DNA of 9,600 nt from Clostridiales bacterium (lineage in GTDB: Bacteria > Bacillota > Clostridia > Peptostreptococcales > BM714), in NCBI GenBank assembly GCA_002869095.1, contig PKTO01000086.1, positions 1 through 9,600 on the forward strand. The letters run 5' to 3'. The translations under genes were made by a program, and so were the position numbers. This document shows, in pieces, positions 1 through 7,375 of this stretch. The notes beneath the pieces were generated by a model. It did no database searches, had not been told where the DNA came from, and saw only the letters and a list, made by a program, of their open reading frames with translations. The stretch's first letter is position 1. Every line of letters begins with the position of its first letter.

Positions 1-2813
1 AGGGAAAACGGGTCGAATGTCCCTGGGAAAAATGCGATTTTATCGTTCTTGTTTATATGCATGCCTCCGAACAAATGGGTATAGTCCGATATGAATCTGT
101 AAATGTCATTCAGCCCGGCAGCATTTGTGAGGAAAAGTATGCTTTCGTCCTTAGCGTCCAAATCAAGCAGCGTCAGGATTTTTTTTGCTATGAGCTCGAA
201 AATCCTATGTGTCTTTTGCAGGTCGAGACCGTTGGATTTGAATATGTTTTTTGCGATGACCCCGAAAGCCACATACTTGACCCTTTGATTGAAGCTTACA
301 ATGCCGTTTAAGAGTATGCCCAGAAGCCTTATCTGACGATTCTCGTATGCCTCCAGGGTCTCAGGGAAGTGTCTCCTGTATTCGGCATAATTCTCTATCG
401 CCACCCCTATGGTTTCAAAAAGAAGCGATTCTATTTGAGGATTTGCGCTTTTCGCCTTTATGACCATATCGTCTATGAATTCATCAAGTTCACCCGGCTT
501 CAAATACAGCACCAGTCTTCCAAGATATACAGGTATATACTTTGTGAATTGATAATTTTCTATTTCAAGCGCCCGAATCAATTCCACGGCAATGTCGTTC
601 CGCTGGTCGAATGAAAGGTGGTGGAAGATTTTCACAAGGGACTCCCCTGCCTTGTTCCTGACCGTGGGACTCGCCGAAACCTTGAGAAGGTTGCAATAGT
701 GCATTGCCGTGTGGAGACCGTTCTTTCCTATGTCTCCCATGGCCTTCTCGAGCATGACCTCGACATGTATCTTCTTTATTATCCAAGGGGTGGCAGTCTT
801 TAGATTGCTGAGGAAAAGATATGAAAGCTTTTCCTCGTCCATTTTTCTGTGCGATTCAAAAGTCTTCACGTCATCTTCCGGCAGCCCCATGCCTATTGCA
901 ATCCTGTGATTGAGAAAATTTTCAGCAGGCAATTCGGAATATGCAAACTCATAATTGATTTGTCTTCTGAGCCTGTCAAAAAACGGATTTGAATCCTCTC
1001 CGCTTTCCAGTATGGTTTTTACGGCATCCTTTGCAGACACCCTTATTTGGATATCGTCGTCATAAATGCATTTTTCCAAAAACCTGTAGGGCTTTTCCAC
1101 ATCCTCATACTGGCACGAGCCGAGTCCTATCCTTTTCAGTATTTCTATAAAATACATTCGCTTGTTGACACTTGTTTCTTTTTCAAGCTGACCGCAAATC
1201 CCAGATACGGTTTCAAGATAGTTTTTTCTTTGCATGGGCCTGCACCTGTCAAACAGCGACTCGATCATCTTGCGGGCCGAATAGCCTATCCAATACTGAT
1301 GGACCGGAACCGTCTCAATGTCGGGATACAATGACATTTGAAGATACTTGTCGAAAATCTGGTAGCTTGAAATTTCGGGAGGATTTATCCTTACGCTTTC
1401 CGGTACCTCCTTTCGGTATTCTTCATCCAATGTGGCAATTAAGACACCCATGAGCGAGGCACTCTGATTTCTTATATCGTCCTCGCTGTGAGTGAGCTGG
1501 TCATACAAAAAATTCAAAGTGGAAAGCTTCTGCTTTTGGGTCAGGTACGTCGAATATTCCTCAATTACATTAAGGTATCCCCTAAGATTGTTTATGTCCG
1601 ACTCGCTTCTGGCCTGCTCAAGAATTGAGTTCAAAGAAGATTCGTCCCTGAGCGAATGCATGAGCTTTATGTTGTGACCTATTGAGCGCATCTTTATGCT
1701 CTCTATTATCGAATCCCCTTGAAGCATTGCAAGATCGCTTTTTCTTTCCGGTCCACTGCCGGTCAAATCAGCCGGCGGCTTTTCAACATCAATCTCCAGT
1801 CCCTTGCTTGTCATGAAGGCCTGAAAATCCTTAAGCTTCTTGTATACTTTGTCGTATCTCTTCCTCTTCATGCTGTCGACATTGTCAAGCTTGTCCAATA
1901 TGACGCGGAAGGACTCTTCGAGGGAATACACATGCATGTCCGTAAGGCTTCCTTCGACTTTTTTCTGTTTCACCCTGAAATCGCTGTATATGAGCACAAG
2001 GGACTCTATCGGAAGCGCTTCAAGCTCCAAATCCCAAGTCGAGTGGTTGACTGCAACGTTTCGTATGTACACTATGTCATGCTTCTTGAACCATTCGTCG
2101 GTATAGTAATAATGCAAATAGGGAACCCTTTTCATTTCCGAGCCCTTGCATCCGTATTTGCCTATGTCGTGGCCCGCCGCCGCTCCTGAAACCCTGCCCA
2201 GGTCAATAGCCACTCCGGCTTCCTTGAGCTGTCTTGCGATGAAAAGCGCCAAGTAGTGCACTCCCAGTATATGGTCAAGGGTGCTGTATCCCAACAATTC
2301 CTGATTCAGCTTCATCATTTCATAAACATGGTCATTTTTGAACACGTCCATGAACTTTTCATATTCATAGCTGTTTTCCAGATCTTCAATTTCGGAGTCC
2401 TTCAAAAATTCGAATGCGTATTTGCTCTGCCATGTTCCGTCATCGGATTCCTTTTGACTTTCAGCCACCGCCGACAAAACATCAAAATACAATTCCGATG
2501 CGCCGTCAAGCTCCCTGTTCATTTTTATCTGTACGGCATTCGGGAACGACTTTTCAAGAACATGTTGGTATGTGTAGCCAAGCCATTCCTTAGGCTCGGT
2601 GCCGCCCGAAACACCGAGCATTGTCTCCTTCATGAGGGAAAGCACAGCCTGGCATGTATAGTCTTTCTCTTTCTCGATTCTCTCGACCTCCGCCCGGAAA
2701 GCGCCGCCGCGAATTCTTTCCATGGCCATGGATCTGATTCGGTTGTTCAATGACGGATTGCTGTTTAAATTCGATTCGATAATGCTATTTATTCTGTCAA
2801 ATAAATTTTCCAT
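1..2813 (-). CDS. Giant HD-domain / nucleotidyltransferase fusion protein, 3' end outside the window
   Basis: This frame is open for 937 codons from ATG at 2813 to the window edge with no stop. The start follows GGGAGG with a six-base gap. An HD phosphohydrolase domain lies at about residues 170-290. The metal-ligand pattern is visible: H186 (in GVHYLA), H215-D216 (in GHDIGKYG), H257 (in NHSTWD) and D278. Residues about 300-920 are rich in charged, evenly spaced helices that resemble an alpha-solenoid (HEAT/ARM-like), but I see no exact repeat unit. The last residues, KIAFFPGTFDPFS (F929-S937), match the first strand and phosphate-binding loop of the NadD/CoaD/cytidylyltransferase superfamily, whose next motif HxGH would fall outside. 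HD hydrolases (YqeK) and NadD are neighbours or fusions in some bacteria, usually in the opposite domain order. A role in NAD or dinucleotide metabolism is inference; the substrate is unknown. It lies 61 bp after the YihY gene and has its own candidate promoter. Confidence 0.85.
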   Translation of the reverse strand, partial: MENLFDRINSIIESNLNSNPSLNNRIRSMAMERIRGGAFRAEVERIEKEKDYTCQAVLSLMKETMLGVSGGTEPKEWLGYTYQHVLEKSFPNAVQIKMNRELDGASELYFDVLSAVAESQKESDDGTWQSKYAFEFLKDSEIEDLENSYEYEKFMDVFKNDHVYEMMKLNQELLGYSTLDHILGVHYLALFIARQLKEAGVAIDLGRVSGAAAGHDIGKYGCKGSEMKRVPYLHYYYTDEWFKKHDIVYIRNVAVNHSTWDLELEALPIESLVLIYSDFRVKQKKVEGSLTDMHVYSLEESFRVILDKLDNVDSMKRKRYDKVYKKLKDFQAFMTSKGLEIDVEKPPADLTGSGPERKSDLAMLQGDSIIESIKMRSIGHNIKLMHSLRDESSLNSILEQARSESDINNLRGYLNVIEEYSTYLTQKQKLSTLNFLYDQLTHSEDDIRNQSASLMGVLIATLDEEYRKEVPESVRINPPEISSYQIFDKYLQMSLYPDIETVPVHQYWIGYSARKMIESLFDRCRPMQRKNYLETVSGICGQLEKETSVNKRMYFIEILKRIGLGSCQYEDVEKPYRFLEKCIYDDDIQIRVSAKDAVKTILESGEDSNPFFDRLRRQINYEFAYSELPAENFLNHRIAIGMGLPEDDVKTFESHRKMDEEKLSYLFLSNLKTATPWIIKKIHVEVMLEKAMGDIGKNGLHTAMHYCNLLKVSASPTVRNKAGESLVKIFHHLSFDQRNDIAVELIRALEIENYQFTKYIPVYLGRLVLYLKPGELDEFIDDMVIKAKSANPQIESLLFETIGVAIENYAEYRRHFPETLEAYENRQIRLLGILLNGIVSFNQRVKYVAFGVIAKNIFKSNGLDLQKTHRIFELIAKKILTLLDLDAKDESILFLTNAAGLNDIYRFISDYTHLFGGMHINKNDKIAFFPGTFDPFS

Positions 2814-2839
2814 GCCTTTCCTCCCGTATCAATTCCTTT

Positions 2840-2868
2840 ATCATAGCTTGATCAAGACATCGATTCAA
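2840..2868 (-). promoter_or_regulatory. Candidate sigma-A promoter of the HD/nucleotidyltransferase gene with a palindrome in its spacer
   Basis: On the minus strand a -35 box TTGAAT (2868-2863) and a -10 box TATGAT (2845-2840) are separated by exactly 17 bp. The predicted transcription start is near 2834, about 20 bases before the ATG and just upstream of GGGAGG. The spacer contains the perfect 10-bp palindrome CTTGATCAAG (2847-2856), a plausible repressor or activator site. The promoter overlaps the last codons of nothing: the YihY stop is at 2877-2875, just upstream. The large gene could therefore be transcribed both from here and by read-through from the genes before it. Confidence 0.5.
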
Positions 2869-2874
2869 ATTCAT

Positions 2875-3768
2875 TCATCCCTGGTTTTCTTTATCGCAGG
2901 AGTTTTCATCATCAACCGCAATGTTTGTTTCCTTTTCCTTGAAAAACTTGAAGGAATGGTAAATGGAGTTGATTTCACCGCCAAGCATCAATACTATGCT
3001 GCTCATGTAAAACCACACCATCAAAACGACCATCGCTCCGAGACTGCCGTATATCAATGTATAACTGCCGAAATTGTTGACAAACTCGGAAAATAAAACC
3101 GACAGCGCGACCCATCCTACCATGGCGAAAAGCGTCCCGGGAACTACCTCTCTCCACTTGTCGTGCCTGTCGAATGAAACATAGTAGAAAAATGATATAA
3201 CAATAAAGAAAAAACCTATTATGAAAGGCCATCTGTAAGCCAGAAGTATTTTCACGAACCCCAAGTCAAGGCTGAATGTGTATTCGATGAAATGCACAAA
3301 ATCCTTGCCCATGCTCGGAAGCGTCAATGCGAATACTATGGCCGTCATCAATGTCATTGTGTATACAATGGAAAGGACCCTCTTCCTCCAAAATTTTTTC
3401 GCCGATATGACGCCATAAGCCCTGTCCATGGCCTGTCTCAATGCATGGATGCCTCTTGACGCCGACCATATTGTGATTAGCGCCGATATGGAAAGGTAAT
3501 TTATGCTTGCCTGCGGAACAAGGTCAGAAACATATTCGTCCATTACCGTAACCACTTCTTTCGGAACAATTTTGGCTATTCCGTCGAAAAATCCGCTATA
3601 TGACATGGAAAGATTGGAAAGGATTCCAAACAAAAATATCATGAAGGGAAAAACCGACAAAACAAAAAAGTATGCCATCTGGGCTCCATAGCCAAATATA
3701 TTGTGTTGACCAATCCTTTTTATCAGTTCACGCCAGGCGAAGGCGTAGAACTTCTTTTCTCTAAACAT
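2875..3768 (-). CDS. YihY/BrkB-family (UPF0761) integral membrane protein
   Basis: A 297-residue polytopic membrane protein with about six hydrophobic segments, near residues 32-52, 90-103, 131-151, 174-197, 212-230 and 243-264. It has the family hallmarks: FPFMIFLFGIL in the first segment, SRGIHALRQAMDRAYG after the second, and YGSLGAMVVLMVWFYMS followed by LGGEIN in the last. The C-terminal tail (about 275-297) is charged and cytoplasmic-looking. Length is normal for the family (about 280-300). Members have been called ribonuclease BN or virulence factor BrkB; the nuclease label is a known misannotation and the true function is not settled. I chose ATG 3768 over an in-frame TTG at 3786. Neither has a strong ribosome site: an AAGGCGG lies 9 bases before the ATG. 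It begins 30 bases after the DAHP synthase stop, so it is probably co-transcribed with it. Confidence 0.85.
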   Translation of the reverse strand: MFREKKFYAFAWRELIKRIGQHNIFGYGAQMAYFFVLSVFPFMIFLFGILSNLSMSYSGFFDGIAKIVPKEVVTVMDEYVSDLVPQASINYLSISALITIWSASRGIHALRQAMDRAYGVISAKKFWRKRVLSIVYTMTLMTAIVFALTLPSMGKDFVHFIEYTFSLDLGFVKILLAYRWPFIIGFFFIVISFFYYVSFDRHDKWREVVPGTLFAMVGWVALSVLFSEFVNNFGSYTLIYGSLGAMVVLMVWFYMSSIVLMLGGEINSIYHSFKFFKEKETNIAVDDENSCDKENQG

Positions 3769-3798
3769 GCCACCGACCGCCTTCAATTGTCTGCATCT

Positions 3799-4596
3799 TC
3801 AAACTTTCTTTTTGACCATGAACATCTCAGTATCGGAGACAAGCTTTCTGTATCCGGTCTCCATAAGGGACTGCGGACCGTCGCTGAGCGCCTTTTCGGG
3901 ATTGTTGTGAACCTCAACCATTATTCCGTCCGCGCCGCATGCCAGCGCCGCCTTGCTCATGGGAACCACCAATTCCCTCAATCCCGTGCCATGGCTGGGA
4001 TCGACGACGACAGGCAGGCCGGTTTCTTTTTTCATTATAGGCACAGCCGACAAATCCAAAGTGTTTCTTGTGTAGTCTGAAAAGGTTCGTATTCCCCTTT
4101 CGCATAGGATTATCTCGCCGTTTCCGCTCGCCGCCAGATATTCGGCCGCAAGTATCCATTCCCTTATGGTGGCGCTCATACCCCTCTTGAGCATAACAGG
4201 TTTTCCAGTTTCGCCGACAGCCTTTAGCAATGCATAGTTGTGCATGTTCCTCGAGCCTATCTGTATCAAATCTATCTGACCGACAAGCCTGTCTATATGA
4301 TAAGGGTCCAAAACTTCCGTCACTATGGGAAGTCCTGTCTTTTCGCCGGCTTCCTTAAGGTACTCGAGTCCTTCCCATCCCAAGCCCTGGAAATCGTAAG
4401 GGCTTGTCCGGGGCTTGAAAACTCCGCCTCTCAAAAATTCGGCTCCTGCCTTTTTAACGATTTCAGCTATTTCCATTATTTGTTTTCGGGATTCGACTGC
4501 GCAAGGGCCCGCTATCCTTACGGGAACATTTCCTCCGCCAATCCGCACTCCCCCCGCAATCACGGTTTTATCAGTCCCGTCAATATGAAAAGTCAT
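3799..4596 (-). CDS. aroF: 3-deoxy-7-phosphoheptulonate (DAHP) synthase, type I-beta, short catalytic form
   Basis: Condenses phosphoenolpyruvate and erythrose 4-phosphate to DAHP, the first step of the shikimate pathway, in the cytoplasm. With the chosen start it has 265 residues and the whole catalytic barrel: AGPCAVES (29-36), [14 protein letters not shown] (60-73), KRGM (137-140), [17 protein letters not shown] (165-181), DPSHGTG (199-205), MVEVH (226-230). The metal ligands expected for the family are all present: C32, H202, E228, D239. The N-terminal ferredoxin-like or chorismate-mutase domain found in regulated type I-beta enzymes is absent, as in the short archaeal forms reported to be insensitive to aromatic amino acids. 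Lack of feedback control here is inference. Start choice: ATG 4596 has GGAG nine bases upstream; ATG 4611 and TTG 4635 are alternatives. The gene overlaps the 3' end of the NusG_II gene by 17 bases, which suggests coupled translation. No other aromatic pathway gene is in the window. Confidence 0.93.
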   Translation of the reverse strand: MTFHIDGTDKTVIAGGVRIGGGNVPVRIAGPCAVESRKQIMEIAEIVKKAGAEFLRGGVFKPRTSPYDFQGLGWEGLEYLKEAGEKTGLPIVTEVLDPYHIDRLVGQIDLIQIGSRNMHNYALLKAVGETGKPVMLKRGMSATIREWILAAEYLAASGNGEIILCERGIRTFSDYTRNTLDLSAVPIMKKETGLPVVVDPSHGTGLRELVVPMSKAALACGADGIMVEVHNNPEKALSDGPQSLMETGYRKLVSDTEMFMVKKKV

Positions 4597-4960
4597 CAAC
4601 ACCATCTCCATCTCTTTTGCCTTTGATTTCAACAATCAGCCTGTGGGGCAGGCAGACCAGAATTTCCCCGGGTGAATTTATTGTTCCGTCACGCACACAT
4701 ACCTGGTCGTGACAATCCGAGTACTCCATTCTCAGGCCCTCCCCGTCAACCACAATTATGTTCGAGCCGAATCGGGTATCGATCCTTATTTCCTTTTCCA
4801 GACCTTCCGTCCACTCGAACGACTCATATACTGCTCCGTCGACTTTTATTTCCACTAGCCTGATGTCCACAGGCCTTTCCCTGTAAATGCCCAAAGCAAA
4901 AAGAGAAACCGCCGAGAAAACAAGCAACAATATTATTATGATGAAATCCATTTTCTTCAT
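4580..4960 (-). CDS. NusG domain II-containing (NusG_II, DUF1312) secreted or membrane-anchored small protein
   Basis: A 126-residue protein with an uncleaved-anchor or signal-like N terminus (residues 5-24, [19 protein letters not shown] after MKKMD) and a small beta-rich extracytoplasmic domain. The family pattern is clear: DGAVYESF (41-48), then [12 protein letters not shown] (81-92), then [18 protein letters not shown] (97-114). Cysteines C83, C88 and C103 correspond to the conserved cysteines of the family. The domain is named for similarity to domain II of NusG but the protein is not a transcription factor: it has no NGN or KOW part and carries an export segment. As I recall the family, these proteins often sit next to apbE and a Gx-type small membrane transporter in Clostridia; here apbE is the divergent neighbour and the transporter is missing. 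The start ATG 4960 has a GGGGGATC about ten bases upstream. It is the first gene of the leftward operon. The exact function is unknown; a redox or flavoprotein-assembly role is inferred from context. Confidence 0.8.
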   Translation of the reverse strand: MKKMDFIIIILLLVFSAVSLFALGIYRERPVDIRLVEIKVDGAVYESFEWTEGLEKEIRIDTRFGSNIIVVDGEGLRMEYSDCHDQVCVRDGTINSPGEILVCLPHRLIVEIKGKRDGDGVDDFSY

Positions 4961-4983
4961 GCAAACCGATCCCCCGATTTTTT

Positions 4984-5029
4984 TTGCTTATAATACACAA
5001 TTCTAATATAATGTAGCTACAATGTCCAA
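4984..5029. promoter_or_regulatory. Overlapping divergent promoters with a central palindrome (apbE / NusG_II)
   Basis: Rightward: TTGCTT (4984-4989), 17-bp spacer, perfect TATAAT (5007-5012), predicted start near 5019, serving apbE. Leftward: TTGGAC (5029-5024), 18-bp spacer, TAGAAT (5005-5000), predicted start near 4993, serving the NusG_II operon. The two -10 boxes are only one base apart, so polymerase should not occupy both at once. The perfect palindrome TGTAGCTACA (5012-5021) lies at the apbE transcription start and inside the leftward spacer, a suitable place for a shared operator. A second TATAAT at 4989-4994 is present without a good -35 box. Confidence 0.55.
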
Positions 5030-5042
5030 CATGGAGGCCTTT

Positions 5043-6083
5043 ATGAAAACAAATAGATTTTTGACCCTTTTTATCGTTCTTGCTCTTGCAGCAGTTTCAT
5101 TTTCCGGCTGCGTGGAAAATCCGGCCGTAAATCCGCCAGTAACTGAAACAAACCTTTTCATGGGTACGGTTGTGCAAATAAAAATTTATGATTCGGCCGA
5201 TGAATACGTCTTCGACAAGGCCTTCACCATGATTGAAGAAATTGAAGGCAGAATGAGCCTTAACCTTCCGGACAGTGAAATAAGCCAAATAAACCGGGCA
5301 GCCGGAGAAAACCCGGTCCATGTTTCGGAAGACACTTATCAAGTGATTGAAAAAGCGATACTCTACGGCAAAATTTCCGAGGGGACTTTCGACATAACAA
5401 TAGGCCCTTTGGTGAATTTGTGGAACATCGGCAAGGAAAACGCACGATTGCCGGATCAATCCGAAATCGACCAAGCCCTCCTTCACATAGACTATTCAAA
5501 AGTAAAATTGAACCCCGATGAAAAAACGGTATTCCTTGAGGATGAAGGCATGATGCTCGATTTGGGCGGAATAGCAAAAGGATATGCCGCCGATGCGCTT
5601 GCTGAAATGTTAGAACAGGAAGGCATTGAACATGCAATAATCAATCTGGGCGGAAACATTTATGCCCTAGGCCAAAACCCGAACGGCGAAAAATGGCATA
5701 TCGGCATTCAAAACCCCGAAGCCGAACGAAGCGACTATATTGGAATTGCAAGCGTCAGCAACAAGTCTGTTGTCACATCCGGAATATACGAGCGCTACTT
5801 TGAATCGGGCGGGAAATCATACCACCACATACTCAGCCCGTTCGACGGGTATCCTTTTGAAAACAGCCTTTCGGCAGTCTCAATAATAGCCGGAAAATCA
5901 ATAGATGCCGACGCCCTTTCAACAACCGCATTCGCGCTCGGACTGAGCGGCGGCCTCAAGCTTCTCGAATCATATCCCGATGTGGAAGGCATATTCATAA
6001 CCAGGGACTTCAAAGTCTACACTACATCCGGTCTGAAGAATTCTTTCGAAATGGCCGCAGGCCAATTCACTCTTGCCAATTGA
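5043..6083 (+). CDS. apbE: FAD:protein FMN transferase, lipoprotein (ApbE)
   Basis: Transfers FMN from FAD to a threonine or serine hydroxyl of target proteins such as Rnf/Nqr subunits and other extracytoplasmic flavoproteins. The product is 346 residues, typical for the family. The N terminus is a lipoprotein signal with lipobox SFSGC (C23 as the modified cysteine), so the enzyme is anchored on the outer face of the membrane. Recognisable motifs in order: FMGTVVQI (39-46), GTFDITIGPLVNLWNIG (114-130), DLGGIAKGYAAD (173-184), INLGGNIYALG (200-210), HHILSP..GYPF (261-272), and DADALSTTAFALG (288-300), which holds the Mg-binding aspartate region. Start ATG 5043 has GGAGG five bases upstream; an in-frame ATG at 5022 lies almost on the predicted transcription start and was not used. 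No flavinylation substrate is seen in the window. It ends at a strong terminator shared with the converging gene. Confidence 0.95.
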   Translation: MKTNRFLTLFIVLALAAVSFSGCVENPAVNPPVTETNLFMGTVVQIKIYDSADEYVFDKAFTMIEEIEGRMSLNLPDSEISQINRAAGENPVHVSEDTYQVIEKAILYGKISEGTFDITIGPLVNLWNIGKENARLPDQSEIDQALLHIDYSKVKLNPDEKTVFLEDEGMMLDLGGIAKGYAADALAEMLEQEGIEHAIINLGGNIYALGQNPNGEKWHIGIQNPEAERSDYIGIASVSNKSVVTSGIYERYFESGGKSYHHILSPFDGYPFENSLSAVSIIAGKSIDADALSTTAFALGLSGGLKLLESYPDVEGIFITRDFKVYTTSGLKNSFEMAAGQFTLAN

Positions 6084-6120
6084 AAATCAAGCTATTCAAT
6101 TTCATGATACCCAAAAACGT

Positions 6121-6153
6121 AAAAATGAAAGCCCATTACGGGCTTTCATTTTT
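6121..6153. terminator. Bidirectional intrinsic terminator between apbE and the dehydrogenase gene
   Basis: A perfect 14-bp inverted repeat (6121-6134 and 6140-6153) with a five-base loop ATTAC. The GC core is AAAGCCC/GGGCTTT and each arm ends in A5 or T5, so it gives a hairpin followed by a U-run on either strand. It lies about 38 bases after the apbE stop and 30 bases after the dehydrogenase stop, as expected for convergent genes. Confidence 0.92.
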
Positions 6154-6182
6154 CATATTCGTTCCGCTTTTGCCTGCCTTGT

Positions 6183-7145
6183 TCAATAACCTTTGTTTGC
6201 ATCCACAAGATTGACCATTTCACCCTCGCCAGATGCAAAAACTCTAAGGTTTTCTTTGAAAATTTTGTAGGCCCTTTCCATGTAGTGAGGATTTTCACCG
6301 CATATGTGGGGAGTCATTATTATGTTGTCGAGGCTCCATAATGGGCTGTCCTCAGAAAGCGGTTCCTTGTTGTAGACGTCAGTCACTACACCTTTTATGG
6401 ATTTTGAACGAAGGGCCTCTATCATGTCGTCCTCATTGACGGTGTTCCCTCTCCCCATGTTTATGAATACGCCAGTATCCTTCATGGCGGAAAAATATTT
6501 TCCGTCTATCAAATTGATTGTGCTCCTTGTGGATGGAAGAAGATTTATCACATAGTCGCTTTCCTCAAACACCTTTACCATGTCTTTTCTTTCATAGTAA
6601 CGGTCCACATATTCAGGCACATCGCCGCTTGAACTTTTAACGGTCAAAACATTCATGCCCAGAAATTTCGAGACTCTTGCTATTTCAGTCCCTATGCTTC
6701 CCATTCCGATTATTCCCACCGTCGATCCGTGTATCTGTCCCTGCGAAATATTTCTGTCGTATCTTCCCTTTATTTGATTCCTGGACATCACGTGGAAATT
6801 CCTTGCCATCATGATCATCGCCGCAATTGCATACTCCGTCATGTGGATCTTATGGATGCCCCGCCCGTTTGTAAGCAAAATGCCCCTGTTTTCCATCTCC
6901 GCCATAGGCATGTGGTCGACCCCGGCGCTTAGGCTTTGGACCCATTTTATCTGTTTTGCAGCTTCAAGCATGTCTTTTGTGAACCTCAGTCCAAACAACA
7001 CATCGGCATCCGGAAGTTCGGCCATGAGCTCTTCCTTGTTTTCGCTTACGACGATCGAGTCCCCGGGATAATCCCTTTTCATTTCCTCTATGAATATTTC
7101 CGGCATCACCATATGGGGTCTGAAATTGTTTATGACTATCTTCAT
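6183..7145 (-). CDS. D-isomer-specific 2-hydroxyacid dehydrogenase family protein
   Basis: A 320-residue NAD(P)-dependent oxidoreductase that interconverts D-2-hydroxyacids and 2-oxoacids. The nucleotide-binding loop is GMGSIG (147-152) after STVGII. The catalytic triad of the family is visible: R232 in INMGRGNTV, E261 in NKEPLSEDSPLW, H280 in TPHICGENP. The N-terminal part has SLSAGVDH (71-78) and LLTNGRGIHKIHMTEYA (90-106), as in GhrA-like and phosphoglycerate-dehydrogenase-like members. There is no C-terminal ACT or ASB domain, so classical SerA is unlikely; the substrate (glyoxylate, hydroxypyruvate or another 2-oxoacid) cannot be told. Start ATG 7145 has AAGGAGG eight bases upstream. A TAGAAT at 7179-7174 is a reasonable -10 box but I see no good -35 box. 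It appears to be a single-gene transcription unit ending in the shared terminator. Confidence 0.93.
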   Translation of the reverse strand: MKIVINNFRPHMVMPEIFIEEMKRDYPGDSIVVSENKEELMAELPDADVLFGLRFTKDMLEAAKQIKWVQSLSAGVDHMPMAEMENRGILLTNGRGIHKIHMTEYAIAAMIMMARNFHVMSRNQIKGRYDRNISQGQIHGSTVGIIGMGSIGTEIARVSKFLGMNVLTVKSSSGDVPEYVDRYYERKDMVKVFEESDYVINLLPSTRSTINLIDGKYFSAMKDTGVFINMGRGNTVNEDDMIEALRSKSIKGVVTDVYNKEPLSEDSPLWSLDNIIMTPHICGENPHYMERAYKIFKENLRVFASGEGEMVNLVDANKGY

Positions 7146-7265
7146 TGGTTAATCCTCCTTAAAACTTTTATATATTCTACCACAAACCGCGGCATTTAAA
7201 ACACATTCATTCCCGAACAGCCCTATACAGCGTGCAATCGGCATGAAGAGGATCAATATTCCTCA

Positions 7266-7307
7266 AATAAAATCAAGCCATCCATCATCTTTTCGGATAG
7301 CTTGATT
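7266..7307 (-). terminator. Intrinsic terminator of the minus-strand intergenic transcript
   Basis: On the minus strand AATCAAGC (7307-7300) pairs with GCTTGATT (7278-7271), extended inward by one G-U pair and by ATCC/GGAT, giving about 13 bp around an 11-base loop. It is followed by TTATTT, making a U-rich tail of ATTTTATTT. No annotated gene on that strand ends here, which is the main argument for a separate transcript upstream. Confidence 0.75.
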
Positions 7308-7375
7308 CAGCAGTTGTAAGCACTTTCATGATGTTTCTTGTATTCAGTTGTGTTCGTTGAAATTTTATTTTCTAT
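7307..7375 (-). other. Possible 22-residue ORF with ATA at the start position behind a perfect ribosome binding site
   Basis: AGGAGGT (7389-7383) stands eight bases before ATA at 7375, exactly where a start codon should be. The frame then reads IENKISTNTTEYKK... to ESAYNC and ends at TGA (7309-7307) at the foot of the terminator stem. No ATG, GTG or TTG start fits: the ATG at 7382 runs to a stop after five codons and touches the ribosome site. ATA is a very rare initiator, so this is either a mutated or very unusual small gene, or chance within a structured RNA. A rare-start leader peptide cannot be ruled out. Confidence 0.2.

Noticed and set aside
1719..2753. Long plus-strand reading frames of 156 and 165 codons opposite the giant gene
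   Set aside because: They lie antisense to a frame with recognisable HD motifs, have no ribosome binding site and no family resemblance.
2875..3768. Ribonuclease BN for the YihY-family gene
   Set aside because: The family is a polytopic membrane protein without nuclease motifs; the name is a historical misassignment.
4580..4960. Transcription elongation factor NusG
   Set aside because: Only the NusG_II domain is present, behind a membrane-export segment; NGN and KOW domains are absent.
6183..7145. SerA (phosphoglycerate dehydrogenase) as a definite name
   Set aside because: The catalytic triad is shared by the whole D-2-hydroxyacid dehydrogenase family, no ACT domain is present, and no serine genes are nearby.
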